Positions 7,389 to 13,632 of a DNA stretch of 24,029 nt are shown here, piece by piece. The stretch is taken from contig DIWI01000102.1 of assembly GCA_002428415.1 (NCBI GenBank), forward strand, positions 189 through 24,217. The letters run 5' to 3'. Numbering within the stretch: the stretch's first letter is position 1; every line of letters starts with the position of its first letter. Source of the DNA: Clostridiaceae bacterium UBA6110 (GTDB taxonomy: Bacteria > Bacillota > Clostridia > Clostridiales > Clostridiaceae). A program made the translations under genes and the position numbers. The notes beneath the pieces were generated by a model. That model was not told the DNA's origin. It was given only the letters and a program-made list of their open reading frames with translations, and made no database searches.

Positions 7389-8069
7389 GTGATAGTGAGG
7401 ACAAATGGCGTAGACATCTTCTATGAAAAGACAGGTGAAGGGAGGCCTTGTGTACTGCTGCACGGAAACGGGGAGAGCCATGAGATATTCGACGTGCTCA
7501 CTGAGGAGCTGTCGAAGGACCATGCAGTCTATGCCATGGACAGCAGGGGACATGGCCGGAGTACTGGTGAAGGTGACCTGAGCTATGAGCTCATGATGGA
7601 AGATACTGCAGGACTAATAAGGCAGCTTGGACTCGATAAGCCCTTCGTATATGGCTTCAGCGATGGGGGAATAGTGGCACTTCTTATTGCAATACGATAC
7701 CCAGATATCGTCTCTGGAATAGCGGTCAGCGGGGCTAACCTGAGGCCTGACGGAGTAAGGGGAGCATATCTTCTGATCTTCAGACTCATTCATCTCTTTA
7801 CAAGAAGCAGAAAGGTAAAGATGATGATGACCCAGCCTGACATAAAGGATGAGGAGCTTGAAGGGATCTCAGTACCTGTCCTGGTCCTTGCCGGAAGCAG
7901 GGACTTGGTAAAAGAGGAGCATACGAGACATATCGCGAAGCATATAAGGGGGAGCGAGCTCAGGGTGCTTGAGGGCGAAAGCCATACGAGCTATGTGGTC
8001 CGCAGCAGAAAGCTGTATGGGATACTGAAGCCGTTCATGGACAAGCTCGAGGCTCTATCTGGCAAATAA
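7389..8069 (+). CDS. Alpha/beta hydrolase at the end of the trp operon
   Basis: A compact alpha/beta-fold hydrolase of about 226 residues, probably cytoplasmic since no signal peptide is visible. The oxyanion segment VLLHGNGES, the DSRGHGRS turn, the nucleophile elbow GFSDGG (Ser91), Asp172 in AGSRD and His199 in GESHT form a complete catalytic triad. The cap region between the elbow and the Asp is short. GTG at 7389 is chosen because GGTGAGG lies at 7378-7384. TTG at 7386 is too close to it, and GTG at 7395 is a possible alternative. It begins 38 bases after trpA on the same strand with no terminator between, so it is probably co-transcribed with trp. The substrate is unknown; nothing seen ties it to indole chemistry. 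Confidence 0.85.
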   Translation: MIVRTNGVDIFYEKTGEGRPCVLLHGNGESHEIFDVLTEELSKDHAVYAMDSRGHGRSTGEGDLSYELMMEDTAGLIRQLGLDKPFVYGFSDGGIVALLIAIRYPDIVSGIAVSGANLRPDGVRGAYLLIFRLIHLFTRSRKVKMMMTQPDIKDEELEGISVPVLVLAGSRDLVKEEHTRHIAKHIRGSELRVLEGESHTSYVVRSRKLYGILKPFMDKLEALSGK

Positions 8070-8072
8070 AGA

Positions 8073-8109
8073 AAGCGTAACCGGCAGTTTTACCGGTTAC
8101 GCTTTTTTT
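8073..8109 (+). terminator. Intrinsic terminator after the trp operon (possibly bidirectional)
   Basis: A 12-bp stem pairs AAGCGTAACCGG (8073-8084) with CCGGTTACGCTT (8093-8104) around an 8-base loop, with T residues through 8109. It sits between convergent genes and overlaps the approach to the murR stop. Read on the minus strand, the tail TTTCTTTATTT could also terminate the mur operon. Confidence 0.93.
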
Positions 8110-8110
8110 A

Positions 8111-8965
8111 TCATGGCTGCTTCAGCTTGAAGTCCTCAACCATGCTCCTTGTTTCCTTGATATCATCCCTGACTTCATCGAAGCTCATCCTTGCGACGCC
8201 AATGAAGAGTATGTCCACGATCGCCAGCTGTGCCATCCTGGATACGATGGCGCCTGTCCTGTAGTTCTTCTCCTCAGCTATGGTGTGGAAATCAATATCT
8301 GCCAGACTTGAAATTGGATTTCTGCCAAGCTTTGTCATGCTGATTATCGTCGCGCCCTTGCTTTTGGCCTTCTCAAGTGCCTTGAACACCTCCATGGAGC
8401 TTCCGCTGTTGGATATGCCTATCGCAAGGTCAGTCTTCCTGAGATGCACTGAAGAGGCAAGCTGGCTATGCGGATCCTTGTAGAAGATGGTGTCCTTTCC
8501 AATTCTCATGAGCTTCAGCTGAAAATCCTCAGCAACCAGTGCAGACTGACCTACTCCGAAGAAGTAGACCCTATCAGCCTTCAGTATTGCATCCACTGCA
8601 CGTGCAACCATCCCGGAATTCAAGCTTCCTGCAGTGTCGAGTATGGCTTTGGAGTTACCCGAGCTGATCTTATCGATGATCTCATCCATGGAGTCACCCT
8701 TTTCCACAGCCTCATATACCGTAGTCCCGCTTTCTGACTCCTTGAGATACTCAAGGAATCCGAGCCGAAACTCTACGAAGCTCTGATATCCCAGCTTCTT
8801 TGCAAATCGGACTATGCTGGCTGTGCTTGTACCGACGCTGTCTGCGAACTCCTTCACATTCAGCTTAGGTATTTTCGATTCGTTTTGCAGTATATAGTCT
8901 GCGATCTTTTCCTCCGATTTGGAGAAGCCTGCTCGCATCTGCTCGATTCTAAGGAATCCAGCCAT
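8111..8965 (-). CDS. murR: RpiR-family transcriptional regulator, probable MurR
   Basis: A 284-residue regulator with an N-terminal RpiR-type helix-turn-helix (about residues 1-77, including KSEEKIADYI and GTSTASIVRFAKKLG). It has a C-terminal SIS sugar-phosphate domain (about 115-255, with FFGVGQSALVAEDF and GISNSGSSMEVFKALEKAKSKG). In related operons MurR responds to MurNAc-6-phosphate; this role is inferred here from position at the end of the mur operon. The ATG at 8965 is chosen: it follows the mupG stop by four bases and has AGGA about eight bases upstream. The frame remains open to 9058, but those residues overlap mupG and do not look like the family. Its likely target is the palindromic region before murQ. 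Confidence 0.88.
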   Translation of the reverse strand: MAGFLRIEQMRAGFSKSEEKIADYILQNESKIPKLNVKEFADSVGTSTASIVRFAKKLGYQSFVEFRLGFLEYLKESESGTTVYEAVEKGDSMDEIIDKISSGNSKAILDTAGSLNSGMVARAVDAILKADRVYFFGVGQSALVAEDFQLKLMRIGKDTIFYKDPHSQLASSVHLRKTDLAIGISNSGSSMEVFKALEKAKSKGATIISMTKLGRNPISSLADIDFHTIAEEKNYRTGAIVSRMAQLAIVDILFIGVARMSFDEVRDDIKETRSMVEDFKLKQP

Positions 8966-8969
8966 CTGA

Positions 8970-10016
8970 TCACATCCTATCTTTAAGTATGTGGAACTCG
9001 AAAGCATCTCCGGGGCCGAGCATGTCAATAAGTAGCCTGCCTTCCCTGGAGCTTCCAAGGATATTCACCCTTGGGTCAGCAGGCAGATCCTTCTTTACAA
9101 TCTGAAGCTCGCCCTCATACCTTCCATAACCATTATTATCAATTGTAACAGAATAGGCATTCCTGTTTATACAATTTGCAGGAGAAACCTGACTTTTTTT
9201 AATCATCCGTGATTCTTCAGACCTTATAACGTACTCTGCCGGGTCCAGTCTGTTGTGATGTATACCTGACAGGTATGTTGTTGCTTCAGAGTCATTCGCT
9301 GACAGACGTATTGGGAGCCTCGCCACATCCGGCCTTATTCCTGAAAGGGAATCCAGTTCATCAATGGAAGCTATGGCATCACCGAACAGAACAAGGTCTG
9401 TTCCGCCCTTCATGAGGTGCTGAGCTGAGACCAGCGGCGGAATATCCCTGTGTGCTTCAACCGTCGGCAATCCTTCGAAAAGTGGTCCTCTCCTTCCTGA
9501 GAGGGATGGAATGAAGGCCATTGTCTTCATCCCAATTGAATGAAAATAATCGTTTCGTTTCCTCATGAAATCCCATGATATTCCGGTATCGCGCCTTGGG
9601 TAGTAGTTATGGCAGACTTCAACGTTTTGTGGGTCTAGTCCAAGTGAAAGAAGCATGTCCATGCTTTCCTCATCAAGGACAGATGCATTCAGCTGAATTT
9701 TGTACCTTTCAGAATTTGAAAGCTCCGCTATCTCCTCAGGGGAGAATCCGAAATCAAGTCTCAGAGCATGTATCCCAAGCCCCAGGCTCTCCATCCTTTT
9801 CATATAGCCCTTAGATACATCAGGTGTCAGCTCCATACCCAGTGAAGCTGCCTTCTCAGCAATTGCAGCAGCCTCATATTCAAGGGTACCTCCAGCTTCA
9901 GGTATGTGAAGGGAGGTGAAGACCCTGGTGAAGCCTCTTCTTGAGGCTTCCTCCATATACTTAAGGTTGTCTTCAAGTAGATATCCCATTCCGGGAAATA
10001 TTGAAATTCCATGCAT
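8970..10016 (-). CDS. mupG: 6-phospho-N-acetylmuramidase (DUF871 family)
   Basis: A 348-residue DUF871 protein. The N-terminal TIM-barrel part (about 1-240) starts HGISIFPGMG and includes FTSLHIPEA, LRLDFGF, NVEVCHNYYPR and the FIPSLSGRRGPLFEGLPTVE segment. The rest (about 245-348) matches the cyclophilin-like C-terminal domain, ending near GPGDAFEFHI. The S. aureus member MupG hydrolyses MurNAc-6-P-GlcNAc, the product of MurP uptake, and the same gene neighbourhood here makes that function likely. The start has GGGAGGG seven bases upstream and follows murP by 20 bases. Before MupG was characterised such proteins were annotated as outer surface or hypothetical proteins. Confidence 0.9.
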   Translation of the reverse strand: MHGISIFPGMGYLLEDNLKYMEEASRRGFTRVFTSLHIPEAGGTLEYEAAAIAEKAASLGMELTPDVSKGYMKRMESLGLGIHALRLDFGFSPEEIAELSNSERYKIQLNASVLDEESMDMLLSLGLDPQNVEVCHNYYPRRDTGISWDFMRKRNDYFHSIGMKTMAFIPSLSGRRGPLFEGLPTVEAHRDIPPLVSAQHLMKGGTDLVLFGDAIASIDELDSLSGIRPDVARLPIRLSANDSEATTYLSGIHHNRLDPAEYVIRSEESRMIKKSQVSPANCINRNAYSVTIDNNGYGRYEGELQIVKKDLPADPRVNILGSSREGRLLIDMLGPGDAFEFHILKDRM

Positions 10017-10036
10017 GTCTTCGCCCTCCCATGGTC

Positions 10037-11410
10037 TTATTCTTCTACAGGATCATTGAAGCCGATGAGGCTGGTCGCTATGAAGCCAACCACGTATGCC
10101 GATATGACTCCGATCAGGTACTTCATGGCTCCGCCTGGCACGATTGCTGCTGCCAGAGGCAGACCGGAAAGACCCATTGCTACAGCTCCAATATTGCCGA
10201 ATGCCGCTACTACAGCTCCTCCTGCCGCTCCACCGATGCATGCACCGAGGAATGGTTTTCCAAGAGGAAGTGTTACACCATATATGAGAGGTTCTCCAAC
10301 ACCAAGGATTCCTACAGGAAGTGCGGAGGCTATTGTTCTTTTGAGCCTCTTGTTCTTGGTCTTGAAATATACTGCAATTGAAGCTCCAACCTGCCCGGCA
10401 CCTGCCATTGCAAGTATCGGAAGGAGTATGGTGAAGCCCTTTGATGCAATGAGGTCAGCATGGATCGGAGTAAGTCCCTGATGGATCCCTGTCATTACAA
10501 GCGGAAGGAATGTGCCAGCAAGCGCTGCTCCAATGAAGGCTCCGCCACCCGATATGGCACCGGTTACTGTCCTGCCTATGGATTCTGATATCCAGCCTCC
10601 AAGTGGCTGAAGCACGAGAACCGCTGCGGCTCCTGCTACAAGTACTGTAATAAGGGGAGTCAGTATGAGGTCAAGTGACTCAGGCATGACCTTTCTTGCT
10701 GCTTTCTCAACCTTAGAGGCGAAGAACACTACAAGAAGGACTGCTATGATTCCTCCTCTGCCTGGAACCAGCTTGGTTCCGAACAGCACTATGTCACCAA
10801 GCGACGGATGCATGAGGATTCCTGCCATTACTGCTCCCAGAGCGGCAGAGCCTCCGAATTCCCTGGCTGCATTGTAGCCTACCAGTATGTTCATATACGT
10901 GAATATTGCGGCTCCGAAGATGCCGAGAAGTCCAACAAGTGCAGGATTTGCAGCAGCGAAGCCTGGAAGCACAAGAGGATTCTTCAAAAGATTGTTTATA
11001 CCCATTATGAGTCCTGATGCAATGAATGCAGGTATGAGCGGTATGAATATGTTGGATATTGACTTCAGGACCTTCGAGAATGGCTTCTCATACCTTGCCT
11101 TCATATCCTTCTTTACAGCATCGGCATTTCCAAATTCTGCATCGACCTGTCCCTTTATTCCCGTAGCCTTCTCGAGCTCCTGGGCAATCCTGGTGGAGGT
11201 TCCGGGTCCCACTACGATCTGGTACTGTCCGCTGCTCTCAACGACTCCCATTACACCTTCAACCATTTTCAGCTTGTCTGTGTTGACCTTGGAGTTGTCC
11301 TTGAATGTCATCCTTACACGTGTCATGCAGTTTGTTATCGAAGCGACATTATCCTTGCCGCCAGCGTTTTCAAGTATCTCGGATGTCAGTCTGTCATTTT
11401 TTACAGCCAT
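10037..11410 (-). CDS. murP: PTS N-acetylmuramic acid transporter subunit IIBC
   Basis: A membrane PTS permease of 457 residues. The N-terminal EIIB domain (about 1-90) carries the phosphorylated cysteine Cys28 in SITNCMTRVRMTF. The EIIC domain (about 105-450) has around ten hydrophobic segments, with typical motifs such as GVGEPLIYGVTLPLGKPFLGAC. No EIIA domain is fused, so phosphate must come from a glucose-type EIIA encoded elsewhere, as for MurP of E. coli. The EIIB sequence alone could fit sucrose or trehalose permeases. The MurNAc assignment rests on the murQ and mupG neighbours. It starts two bases after the murQ stop, with GGGAGGA inside the murQ end. Confidence 0.9.
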   Translation of the reverse strand: MAVKNDRLTSEILENAGGKDNVASITNCMTRVRMTFKDNSKVNTDKLKMVEGVMGVVESSGQYQIVVGPGTSTRIAQELEKATGIKGQVDAEFGNADAVKKDMKARYEKPFSKVLKSISNIFIPLIPAFIASGLIMGINNLLKNPLVLPGFAAANPALVGLLGIFGAAIFTYMNILVGYNAAREFGGSAALGAVMAGILMHPSLGDIVLFGTKLVPGRGGIIAVLLVVFFASKVEKAARKVMPESLDLILTPLITVLVAGAAAVLVLQPLGGWISESIGRTVTGAISGGGAFIGAALAGTFLPLVMTGIHQGLTPIHADLIASKGFTILLPILAMAGAGQVGASIAVYFKTKNKRLKRTIASALPVGILGVGEPLIYGVTLPLGKPFLGACIGGAAGGAVVAAFGNIGAVAMGLSGLPLAAAIVPGGAMKYLIGVISAYVVGFIATSLIGFNDPVEE

Positions 11411-11412
11411 TT

Positions 11413-12330
11413 CTATTCCTCCCTGACTTTCTTATCAGTAGCATCGATCGCCTTCAATATGTATCCGCTGCTCTTTTCGAGCAGCGATGAAGCTTCATCC
11501 CTGTCCAATCCAGTAAGCTTAATGAGTATTGCAAGCTTGGGGTTACCTTCAGACAGCTCGATCAGCTTTGAAGCTTCATCTGAGTCGGCGCCTGTAGCCT
11601 GCATGACTATGTTCTTTCTTCTTTCGATAAGCTTTTCGTTTGTTGCCGAAACATCAACCATGAGATTTGAGTATACCTTCCCGAGCTTAACCATCGTTCC
11701 GGTCGTTATCATGTTCAGTATGAGCTTTTGAGCGGTTCCTGCCTTGAGCCTTGTGGAGCCGGTTATAGCTTCTGGTCCTACTTCTGCAACGATTGGTATG
11801 TCAGCAGCCTGAGCCATTTCTGACCCGGGATTGCAGGATACTGATACGGTAACCGCACCTGTCTTTTTTGCATGATCGATTGCTCCCAGTACATATGGAG
11901 TTCTTCCACTTGCTGCAATCCCCACAAGTATATCGTCCTTCGTGAATCCTGCAGAGACCAGGTCACGGGCTCCTCCGGCGAAATCGTCCTCGGCACCTTC
12001 AACAGCAGCGAGTATTGCTTCCCTGCCACCTGCTATGATTCCGATGACCATTCCAGGATCCGTACCAAAGGTTGGCGGACATTCAGAAGCATCAAGTATG
12101 CCCAGTCTTCCGCTTGTACCGGCACCGATGTAGATCAGTCTGCCGCCTGTCGCGAGTGCAGCAGCAGCTGCATCCACCGCTTCAGCGATCCTGCCCAGCG
12201 ACTTTGCAACTGCTCCAGGAACCTTCATGTCCTCCCTGTTAAGCATCCTCATCATCTCAACGGTGGATACCCTGTCAATGTCCAAAGTGTCAAGGTTTCT
12301 TGATTCAGTAGTAAGTTTTGTCAAATCCAT
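11413..12330 (-). CDS. murQ: N-acetylmuramic acid 6-phosphate etherase
   Basis: MurQ removes D-lactate from MurNAc-6-phosphate to give GlcNAc-6-phosphate in the cytoplasm. The 305-residue length is normal. The N-terminus LTTESRNLDTLDID is diagnostic. The SIS domain (about 45-225) holds YIGAGTSGRLGILDASECPPTFG with Glu83, and Glu114 in AVEGAEDD. These correspond to the two catalytic glutamates described for the E. coli enzyme. A UBA-like helical C-terminus follows (about 240-300). It is the first gene of the mur operon, with AAGGAGG just before the ATG. Downstream GlcNAc-6-P deacetylase (nagA) is not in the window. Confidence 0.97.
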   Translation of the reverse strand: MDLTKLTTESRNLDTLDIDRVSTVEMMRMLNREDMKVPGAVAKSLGRIAEAVDAAAAALATGGRLIYIGAGTSGRLGILDASECPPTFGTDPGMVIGIIAGGREAILAAVEGAEDDFAGGARDLVSAGFTKDDILVGIAASGRTPYVLGAIDHAKKTGAVTVSVSCNPGSEMAQAADIPIVAEVGPEAITGSTRLKAGTAQKLILNMITTGTMVKLGKVYSNLMVDVSATNEKLIERRKNIVMQATGADSDEASKLIELSEGNPKLAILIKLTGLDRDEASSLLEKSSGYILKAIDATDKKVREE

Positions 12331-12360
12331 TAGAATCCTCCTTGTTCTGCCTTTGACACC

Positions 12361-12388
12361 ATTATACGGCTATGAAATAAAAATACAA
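12361..12388 (-). promoter_or_regulatory. Probable murQ operon promoter
   Basis: On the minus strand a perfect -10 box TATAAT lies at 12366-12361. A weak -35, TTGTAT (12388-12383), lies 16 bases further upstream. It sits about 31 bases before the murQ ATG and is flanked upstream by the palindromes at 12391-12422. A weak -35 next to palindromes would suit a regulated promoter. Confidence 0.55.
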
Positions 12389-12390
12389 CA

Positions 12391-12422
12391 TACAAAACGA
12401 AATTTTGTAATAAAAATACAAA
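12391..12422. promoter_or_regulatory. Two overlapping palindromes, candidate MurR operator
   Basis: TACAAAA (12391-12397) and TTTTGTA (12403-12409) form a perfect inverted repeat with a 5-base spacer. The same TTTGTA (12404-12409) also pairs with TACAAA (12417-12422) across 7 bases. An extra TACAA lies at 12384-12388. The cluster sits directly between the divergent murQ promoter and the candidate promoter of the membrane protein gene at 12521. Binding by the RpiR-family protein of this operon is an inference from position. Confidence 0.5.
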
Positions 12423-12424
12423 CC

Positions 12425-12453
12425 TTTACAGAAACTTCTTATTTAAGTATAAA
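12425..12453 (+). promoter_or_regulatory. Probable promoter of the SpoIIM-like gene
   Basis: TTTACA (12425-12430) is followed after 17 bases by TATAAA (12448-12453). The -35 box begins only two bases after the palindrome cluster, so one bound protein could affect both divergent promoters. The implied 5' leader is about 60 bases. Confidence 0.5.
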
Positions 12454-12520
12454 CTCTGCCTATAAATGATATACTGGAATTAGAAATTATGCCATAATCC
12501 AATAATCAGGAGTTGAAGAA

Positions 12521-13087
12521 ATGCTTAAGAAACTTTACGAAAAGAAGCCAATGGAAAGGGTGGTCCCGCTCTTTGCCTGGTTCATGGCGATATATGCGGT
12601 CATGTTCCTAATCTCTTATCTGACCCATGGGGATTCATGGCCGGGTGTTCCTGCTGACGGCGCAGCAGAAGCTGTAAAGGATCCTATAAGGATCATCGCA
12701 GACAGCGGCACGGTGGTTCTTTTCATAGTTGGCGGCAACATAATTGTAAGGTCAGGGAACCTTACTCCAGGCCTGGCCATATTTTTGCTTCAGGCGGCAA
12801 CAGGCGGATGGTTCGGAGGAATGAACGGCGGACCGGAATTCTTCCAGGGGATTGGCAGTTATGCAGCCGGATTCCTTAAGACTGGACTTCTTGAATATAT
12901 GTCCTATGCTATGTTCTGCGCCGGGTCCCTTGGACTTAGCATAAAGGTATCAGATAAGTTCCCTCCAAAGGACTGGATAGTAGAGAAGAAGATCGTTGAC
13001 CTCACTTTCACAAAGGAAGAGACGAATACGCTGATTGCAGCTCTCGTTGTCCTTGCTGCCTCAGGATTCGTTGAAGCTTTGCTTTAG
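12521..13087 (+). CDS. SpoIIM-like (DUF95) integral membrane protein
   Basis: A 188-residue protein with about five hydrophobic segments (roughly 15-34, 58-77, 82-98, 122-141 and 170-188). The spacing resembles the SpoIIM/DUF95 family. An asparagine-glycine pair after the third segment (MNGGPEF), the GLLEYMSYAMF motif around Glu125 in place of the usual HGxxE, and a terminal segment ending in a glutamate (SGFVEALL) all fit. SpoIIM takes part in septal peptidoglycan hydrolysis and engulfment during sporulation, but many family members are uncharacterised and occur in non-sporulating bacteria. AGGAG lies eight bases before the ATG. It is monocistronic and divergent from the mur operon. The family call is tentative and rests on motif pattern only. 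Confidence 0.55.
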   Translation: MLKKLYEKKPMERVVPLFAWFMAIYAVMFLISYLTHGDSWPGVPADGAAEAVKDPIRIIADSGTVVLFIVGGNIIVRSGNLTPGLAIFLLQAATGGWFGGMNGGPEFFQGIGSYAAGFLKTGLLEYMSYAMFCAGSLGLSIKVSDKFPPKDWIVEKKIVDLTFTKEETNTLIAALVVLAASGFVEALL

Positions 13088-13102
13088 AATAGAAAAGAAC
13101 TT

Positions 13103-13134
13103 AAAAACCGGAATCGCCTGTGATTCCGGTTTTT
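13103..13134. terminator. Bidirectional intrinsic terminator
   Basis: A 13-bp perfect stem pairs AAAAACCGGAATC (13103-13115) with GATTCCGGTTTTT (13122-13134) around the loop GCCTGT. A and T runs at both ends let it act for the plus-strand SpoIIM-like gene and the convergent DsrE-like gene. Confidence 0.92.
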
Positions 13135-13137
13135 CGC

Positions 13138-13476
13138 TTAAAGCGTTATTATGCTGTAGCCCTGCCTGATATAGGGCTCCATTGGGGGATGTCCTGTCAT
13201 GTCTCCATTTACAGGTATCCCGGAGCCAAGGTTGTATTCAAGCACACCGAACTTTGCTGAGCAGCCCTTGCATACGCTGTCAAAAAGTCCCATCTCAAAT
13301 GCCTTTTCGAAAAGTCTGTTTCCAGACTCCCTCATCTCCTTTATAAGCTTTACAGCTTCTCCTTCAAGAATTACCCTTACATCAATACCTTTTTCCTTCA
13401 TGTCGATTGAGTTCAGCAGAACGTGCACGAAGCACGTGGGGTCTCCCCTGAATGCGAATATGGCTACTTTATCCAT
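13138..13476 (-). CDS. DsrE-like small protein with CxxC
   Basis: A 112-residue soluble alpha/beta protein of the DsrE-like superfamily. It opens with the strand KVAIFAFRGD, has a central VRVILEGEAVKLI segment matching the other DsrE-like protein in this window, and then VCKGCSAKFG with Cys69 and Cys72. Cys15 is a third cysteine. The C-terminal part (GDMTGHPPMEPYI and after) is rich in proline and glycine. AAGGAGG lies before the ATG with good spacing. It is divergent from the PanE-like gene and convergent with the SpoIIM-like gene. A redox or sulfur relay role is possible from the family but not shown. The protein resembles small cytoplasmic proteins of unknown function in clostridia. Confidence 0.7.
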   Translation of the reverse strand: MDKVAIFAFRGDPTCFVHVLLNSIDMKEKGIDVRVILEGEAVKLIKEMRESGNRLFEKAFEMGLFDSVCKGCSAKFGVLEYNLGSGIPVNGDMTGHPPMEPYIRQGYSIITL

Positions 13477-13520
13477 TTAGTCATCCTCCTTTTTCTAAGA
13501 GTTCCTGTGGTTATATGACC

Positions 13521-13549
13521 AGAATATCATCATGAGCTAAAACTGTAAA
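13521..13549 (-). promoter_or_regulatory. Possible promoter of the DsrE-like gene
   Basis: On the minus strand TTTACA (13549-13544) is followed after 17 bases by TATTCT (13526-13521). The -10 match is only moderate. The spacer contains one copy of the repeat CATGAGCTAA (plus-strand reading, 13531-13540). Confidence 0.35.
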
Positions 13550-13577
13550 CGGTTAAACATATATTGCCATGAGCTAA
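13531..13577. repeat. Direct repeat CATGAGCTAA in divergent promoter region
   Basis: Two exact 10-base copies, at 13531-13540 and 13568-13577, start 37 bases apart. Each falls in the spacer of one of the two candidate divergent promoters. This is a plausible regulator binding element, but the regulator is unknown. Confidence 0.5.
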
Positions 13578-13593
13578 CCATGCATGTTAAAAT
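13564..13593 (+). promoter_or_regulatory. Probable promoter of the PanE-like gene
   Basis: TTGCCA (13564-13569) and TAAAAT (13588-13593) are 18 bases apart, and TG at 13585-13586 makes an extended -10 element. The second CATGAGCTAA copy begins within the -35 box and runs into the spacer. Confidence 0.5.
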
Positions 13594-13632
13594 AGTCCTA
13601 ATATTCTCTTATATATATACAGGAGGGCTGAT

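Noticed and set aside
6246..7553. 435-codon open frame on the minus strand opposite trpB, trpA and the hydrolase
   Set aside because: It lies antisense to three well-supported genes, has no ribosome binding site of note and no recognisable domain. It is a frame shadow of the codon usage.
10011..11426. Several plus-strand frames opposite murP (for example 10011-10481 and 10887-11426)
   Set aside because: They are antisense to a permease with clear PTS motifs. Their Ala/Pro/Thr-rich content mirrors the hydrophobic sense codons.
13544..13559. TGTAAACGGTTAAACA as a CcpA cre site
   Set aside because: The core resembles cre, but a conserved C is missing at the expected place and the spacing is off by one base, so the match is too weak to call.
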